Shown here in pieces: positions 61,101-64,000 of a stretch of DNA of 64,000 bases. The stretch is taken from contig CM053331.1 of the NCBI GenBank assembly GCA_028583605.1, forward strand, positions 36,417,283 to 36,481,282, in the 5' to 3' direction. The position numbers and the translations under genes are program-made. Source of the stretch: Dastarcus helophoroides (lineage: Eukaryota > Arthropoda > Insecta > Coleoptera > Bothrideridae). The notes under the pieces are model-generated. The model worked only from the letters and a program-made list of their open reading frames with translations, ran no database searches and had not been told where the DNA came from. Position 1 is the first letter of the stretch; the number at the start of each line of letters is the position of its first letter.

Positions 61101-62034
61101 CTTTTCAAACAAAATAAATAAAAAAAAAACACTTTGAAAGAAGGATATATTTATTTCAGAGCCAGAGAGGAATGTGCCAAATGCCCCAACTGCCCAAAAT
61201 GGAAACTGCGTCGAAAACTGCAATTGTGGTCAAATAGCCCAACAAGCCTGCCTTGTATGCGGCTGCCCCATATTCCCAAACCAAATACTATTGAGCCCAG
61301 CATTAATTACTCCCGCATCATGTATCAGCGCCCAAGGTCCTCCTCAGCCTCGACCCTTATGTTTCCCACCTCAACCATGTCTTGAACCGTCCGGAATGTG
61401 CCCTAATTGCCAAGCTCTCGATTACGCCAACCTGCGCCAGCAAATATCGCGGAGGTGCCCGCGTTTGTCCTTTCCCAACGTTTGCCCGCTCAATGGCCCT
61501 CAGGATTTCGCTTCAGAATGTTGCAACACTGATAAATGCCGTTCGCAAAACGGCTTCATCAGCTTGTGCACGTGCCCTGTCATAACCAAAACAGTATTCC
61601 CGGAATGCGGGATGAACTACTGCGATCAGTTCATTAGGAGTACTTGCTCTATACCTTGCTCGTCAATCAAAGACATGGAATATGTCAGGCAGCTGACGGA
61701 ATTGTGCGTAATGATAGGAAATCAGGTGAGAAGGCAGATAAGGGAGCTCGAGCATAAGGAGCAGTCTTATAAGAAGCTTATGGAGGACGTTCAGGAGATG
61801 GTTAAAATGGAGGAAGAAGATTCTTTTGGGATATATGATACCAGAGCTAGACTTCAACAGTGCAAAATGAATATTATGTTGCAAGATGACAATTGGAGGT
61901 TGGAAAATGATTTGGACGAGACTAAGATGGATTTGCAAGAGGTTATGGACAAAATTGAAGAGGCAAAAGATCTACTGCAATGCAAAACGCAACAAGTTCT
62001 CGCCATCACAGAAGAGGAAGATTCAATGTTATAA
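45186..62034 (+). CDS. Gene C: octapeptide-repeat, Cys-rich coiled-coil protein (2 exons, 622 aa)
   Basis: Proposed join: 45186-46179 and 61160-62034, phase 1. The first exon encodes about 14 copies of an octapeptide like YCPQTQPS. The second encodes a Cys-rich part and then the coiled coil shared with genes A and B (VRQLTELC, QIRELEHKEQSY, about residues 503-545), with a long acidic helix to the end. The domain order differs from A and B: the conserved helix is at the C-terminus and nothing follows it. The intron is 15 kb of satellite. Cys content and family helix suggest the same structural setting as its neighbours; function is unknown. Confidence 0.8.
46230..60540. repeat. AAGCTTT-rich satellite with about 2-kb higher-order units, in gene C intron
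   Basis: The array is built from degenerate units of 20-25 bp such as TTTTAGAAGCCTTTACAAG and CAAAAGCTTTCAAAGGTC. A block carrying part of the family A monomer (GCAACCTAGT ... GGTCCCAGAAGACAAAAT) recurs near 47050, 49080, 50995, 52877, 54946 and 60580, with a cut copy near 56975. This marks 1.9-2.1 kb higher-order repeats. Frames starting MLSVCVLTVG are translations of that block. No exon was found in the 15 kb. Confidence 0.88.
52290..56430. repeat. Recent tandem duplication of a 2.07-kb higher-order unit
   Basis: The segments starting near 52290 and 54360 are almost identical over about 2.07 kb, including rare phrases such as TTATAGTAAGACTTTTGGC (52732 and 54801). Neighbouring higher-order units differ far more, so this copy is young or recently homogenised. 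Confidence 0.75.
60545..61060 (-). mobile_element. Family A element, degenerate double copy before gene C exon 2
   Basis: Two diverged monomer pieces in a row, then a hammerhead remnant (60877-60916, minus) with CUGACGA and GAAA kept but stems I and III broken, and an inverted 3' part near 60965-61050. No intact flanking duplication was found. It ends about 100 bp before the acceptor of gene C exon 2. Confidence 0.6.
61160..62034 (+). CDS. Gene C exon 2: Cys-rich part and family coiled coil
   Basis: The acceptor is TATTTATTTCAG. The first two bases complete a split Glu codon, then PERNVPNAPTAQNG. Cys groups follow (CVENCNCG, CLVCGCP, CPNCQ, CCNTDKC, CTCP), then the helix MEYVRQLTELC with ELEHKEQSYKK and an acidic helix (LENDLDETKMDLQEVMDKIE), ending DSML at a TAA. 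The exon sits as an island between two stretches of the same satellite. It also starts about 100 bp after a degenerate family A element. Confidence 0.85.
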
Positions 62035-62079
62035 TACATCTTAATCTTCACCAAAATTTTGCATTTTTTCTGCTAATCA

Positions 62080-62085
62080 ATTAAA
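62080..62085 (+). terminator. Variant polyadenylation signal ATTAAA of gene C
   Basis: ATTAAA lies 46 nt after the stop at 62034. It is the most common variant of the canonical hexamer; no AATAAA is closer. Confidence 0.4.
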
Positions 62086-63732
62086 TATTTAAATAGAAGT
62101 GTTTAGATGAAGAGTCGAGTCTTGGTTATGCCTATTGGCATCTGAATCTCTCTTTCTGGAGTTTGTATAGATCAATGGTTCGAAAGTACTTCTAATTAAA
62201 TATTACCACTGTTCTGGTGAGCATATCTGCCTGTGTTTTTAGAAAAAAATATTAAAGAGCTTTCTTAAATTTTCGGATGTTTTTCAAGGTTTTAGAAGCT
62301 TTCTTAACTTTTCAAAAAATTTCTAGGTCTTCAAATGCTGCCAACGAGTTAACTTTAGAAAGCTTTTCTCAGTCTTTGGAAGCCTCTTCAACTTTTTAGA
62401 AGTTTCATTAAATTTTAAGAAGCTTTTTAAGTTATTCAGACCTTACGTCAAGTTCTCCCAGTCTTTAGAAGCATTTTTAACTTCTTAGAAGCTTTCCCAA
62501 ATTTTAAGAAACTTTTTAAATTATTCAGACGTTCCCTCAAGTTTTCAGAAGTTCTCTTAGGTTTTTAAAAATGTTTCCAAGGCTTAAAATCCATTTAAAA
62601 ATCTTCAAAGGTTTCATACATTTTCAGAAATTTACCCAAGAAGGTTTTAAAAGTTTTCCCAAGTCTTTAAAAACTTTCCATATTTTTAAAAAGTTTCAAA
62701 TCCTTTTAAAATGTTCTTTAAAGCTTTCGCAAGTTTTTAGAAGCTTTTGAAGTCTTTCAAGGCTTTTTAAAGTATTAAAGAGCTTTCTAAAGTATTCAAA
62801 AATTTTTCCCAAAATTTAATTTTCCTTAACTTTTCAAAAAAATTTCGTGTATTAAAAAACTTTCAAAGGTCTTCAAAAGTTTGTGTTAACTTTCGGAAGC
62901 TTGTTCCAGTCCTTTAAGTATCTCCAAATTTTTAGAGAGTTTCTTAATTTTTTCAGAAGCCTATTTAGTTATTAAGACGCTCTCTTAAGTCTTCAGAGGT
63001 TTTCCTGGGTGTTCAAAGAGTTCCCTAGTTTTAAAAAACTTTCCCAAGTTTTAAAATCCTTTTAACATTCTACAAAATGTTCTCAAAAGCTTTCACAAGT
63101 TTTCAGAAGCTTTCCCAGGCCTTTAGAAGCTTTCCAAAATTATTGCAGGGATTTCTTAAAGTTCTGAACAGTTTCTATAAAAGTTTGAAAGTTCTTTGAC
63201 TTTTGAAATGCTTGTCAGTGTTCAAAAGCTTTCAAAGGTCTCCAAAAGCTTTTGTCATCCTTCGGACGCTTGTCCCAATCTTTAGAAACCTTTACAAGTT
63301 TTTAGAAAGGTTTTAGCAACCTTTACAAGTCTTTAAAAGTTTTTTCAAGAGCTTGGAAGTTTTCTTAACTTTTCAAATACTTGTTAAAGTGTTCAAAAGC
63401 GTTCAAAGGTCTCTAAAAGCTTTCGTCATCCTTCGAACCCTTTTCCCAACCTTTAGAAACATTTACAAGATTTTAGAAAGATTTTAACAACCTTTACAAG
63501 TCTTAAAAAGTTTTTTCAAGAGCTTGGAAGTTTTCTTAACTTTTCAAATACTTGCTAAAGTGTTCAAAAGCGTTCAAAGGTCTCTAAAAGCTTTCGTCAT
63601 CCTTCGGACGCTTGTCCCAATCTTTAGAAACATTTACAAGATTTTAGAAAGGTTTTAGCAACCTTTACAAGTCTTAAAAAGTTTTTTCAAGAGCTTAGAA
63701 GTTTTCCTAACTTTTCAAATACTTGTTAAAGT

Positions 63733-63908
63733 TTGATGCAACGGACTGGTCCTTGGTTATCTTCAAAAATTGAAACACAGAACTTGTCCCCTGAAACCAA
63801 GAAAAATTTCTCTCTGAAGATGACAGCTTGGCTGTCGAAACGCGTTAGAGCAACCTTTGTTGTGTTTTTTAATTTTTCTTGGTTTCAGGGGACAAGTTCT
63901 GTGTTTCA
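63733..63908 (+). mobile_element. Family B foldback element (176 bp) with 12-bp TSD
   Basis: It is flanked by exact ACTTGTTAAAGT at 63721-63732 and 63909-63920, which is satellite sequence, so the insertion is younger than the array. Its tail (GGACTGGTCC) is on the left, whereas in the copy at 10577 the tail is on the right while the loop motif keeps the same strand. Arms are about 38 bp. Confidence 0.75.
63810..63850 (+). ncRNA. Hammerhead-like motif of family B
   Basis: Stem I is CUCU/AGAG (4 bp) and the core is CUGAAGA, with one extra U before stem II. Stem II is GACAG/CUGUC with loop CUUGG. Then GAAA, the self-complementary stem III ACGCGU, and triplet GUU with the cut between 63846 and 63847. 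The extra U and short stem I make activity uncertain. Confidence 0.45.
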
Positions 63909-64000
63909 ACTTGTTAAAGTGTTCAAAAGCGTTCAAAGGTCTCTAAAAGCTTTCGTCATCCTTCGGACGCTTGTCCCAATCTTTAGAAACATTTACAAGA

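Larger units (their letters stand above)
62230..64000. repeat. Continuation of the AAGCTTT-rich satellite beyond gene C
   Basis: The same short units as in the gene C intron resume about 200 bp after the stop. Near 63200-63720, units of about 200 bp with TCGTCATCCTTCGGACGC and CAAGAGCTTGGAAG repeat three times. The array is interrupted by a family B element and runs off the right edge. Confidence 0.85.

Noticed and set aside
1..64000. tRNA or rRNA genes
   Set aside because: No cloverleaf with A and B box spacing and no rRNA-like stretch was recognised by eye; a covariance search would be needed to be sure.

Overview
The window is eukaryotic nuclear DNA, most likely from an arthropod, probably an insect. 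It has GT-AG introns with AT-rich interiors, 5-15 kb introns filled with satellite, short non-autonomous transposons, and very Cys-rich genes. The Cys-Gly-Pro repeats recall Drosophila Mst(3)CGP sperm-tail proteins, so a testis or sperm-tail role is a plausible guess only. Nothing bacterial or viral was seen.

The coding content resolves into three paralogous multi-exon genes, reconstructed by following reading phase across splice sites. Gene A (minus strand, 12455 to 23, running off the left edge) has seven visible exons: a short coiled coil, CxC modules, a conserved coiled coil, a Gly-rich linker, ten Cys-Gly-Pro repeats, then three tandem 135-nt exons. Gene B (plus strand, 25050-43882) has six exons and encodes 1785 aa with a full 3' end: coiled coil, 15 CxC modules, a Ser-Lys-Cys repeat, more CxC modules, the same conserved coiled coil and a short tail. 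Gene C (plus strand, 45186-62034) has two exons and encodes 622 aa: an octapeptide repeat, a Cys-rich part, then the same coiled coil at the C-terminus. A and B are head to head; B and C are in tandem. Almost every intron is phase 1. I do not recognise the family by name.

Between A and B, 12628-23119 is bounded by a 10-bp inverted repeat (CAGTGGCGGC) and an imperfect 8-bp direct repeat. This looks like a 10.5-kb hAT-type insertion made almost wholly of AT-rich tandem repeats. Other introns hold other satellites: about 469 bp x 9 in gene A intron 1; about 500 bp x 12 with a nested 17-bp VNTR in gene B intron 2; about 243 bp x 15 in gene B intron 3; and an AAGCTTT-rich array with 2-kb higher-order units in the 15-kb intron of gene C.

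Two families of small mobile elements stand out. Family A has a monomer of about 362 bp and 11-13 bp target-site duplications. It carries a full type I hammerhead ribozyme with a self-complementary minimal stem III, as in animal retrozymes and Penelope-like elements. A dimer-like copy sits in gene A intron 1 in sense orientation, and other copies lie just upstream of large-intron acceptors in all three genes. Family B is a 176-181 bp foldback element with 12-13 bp duplications and a hammerhead-like loop. A solo LTR and a retro-inserted-looking fragment of a gene B exon complete the picture.
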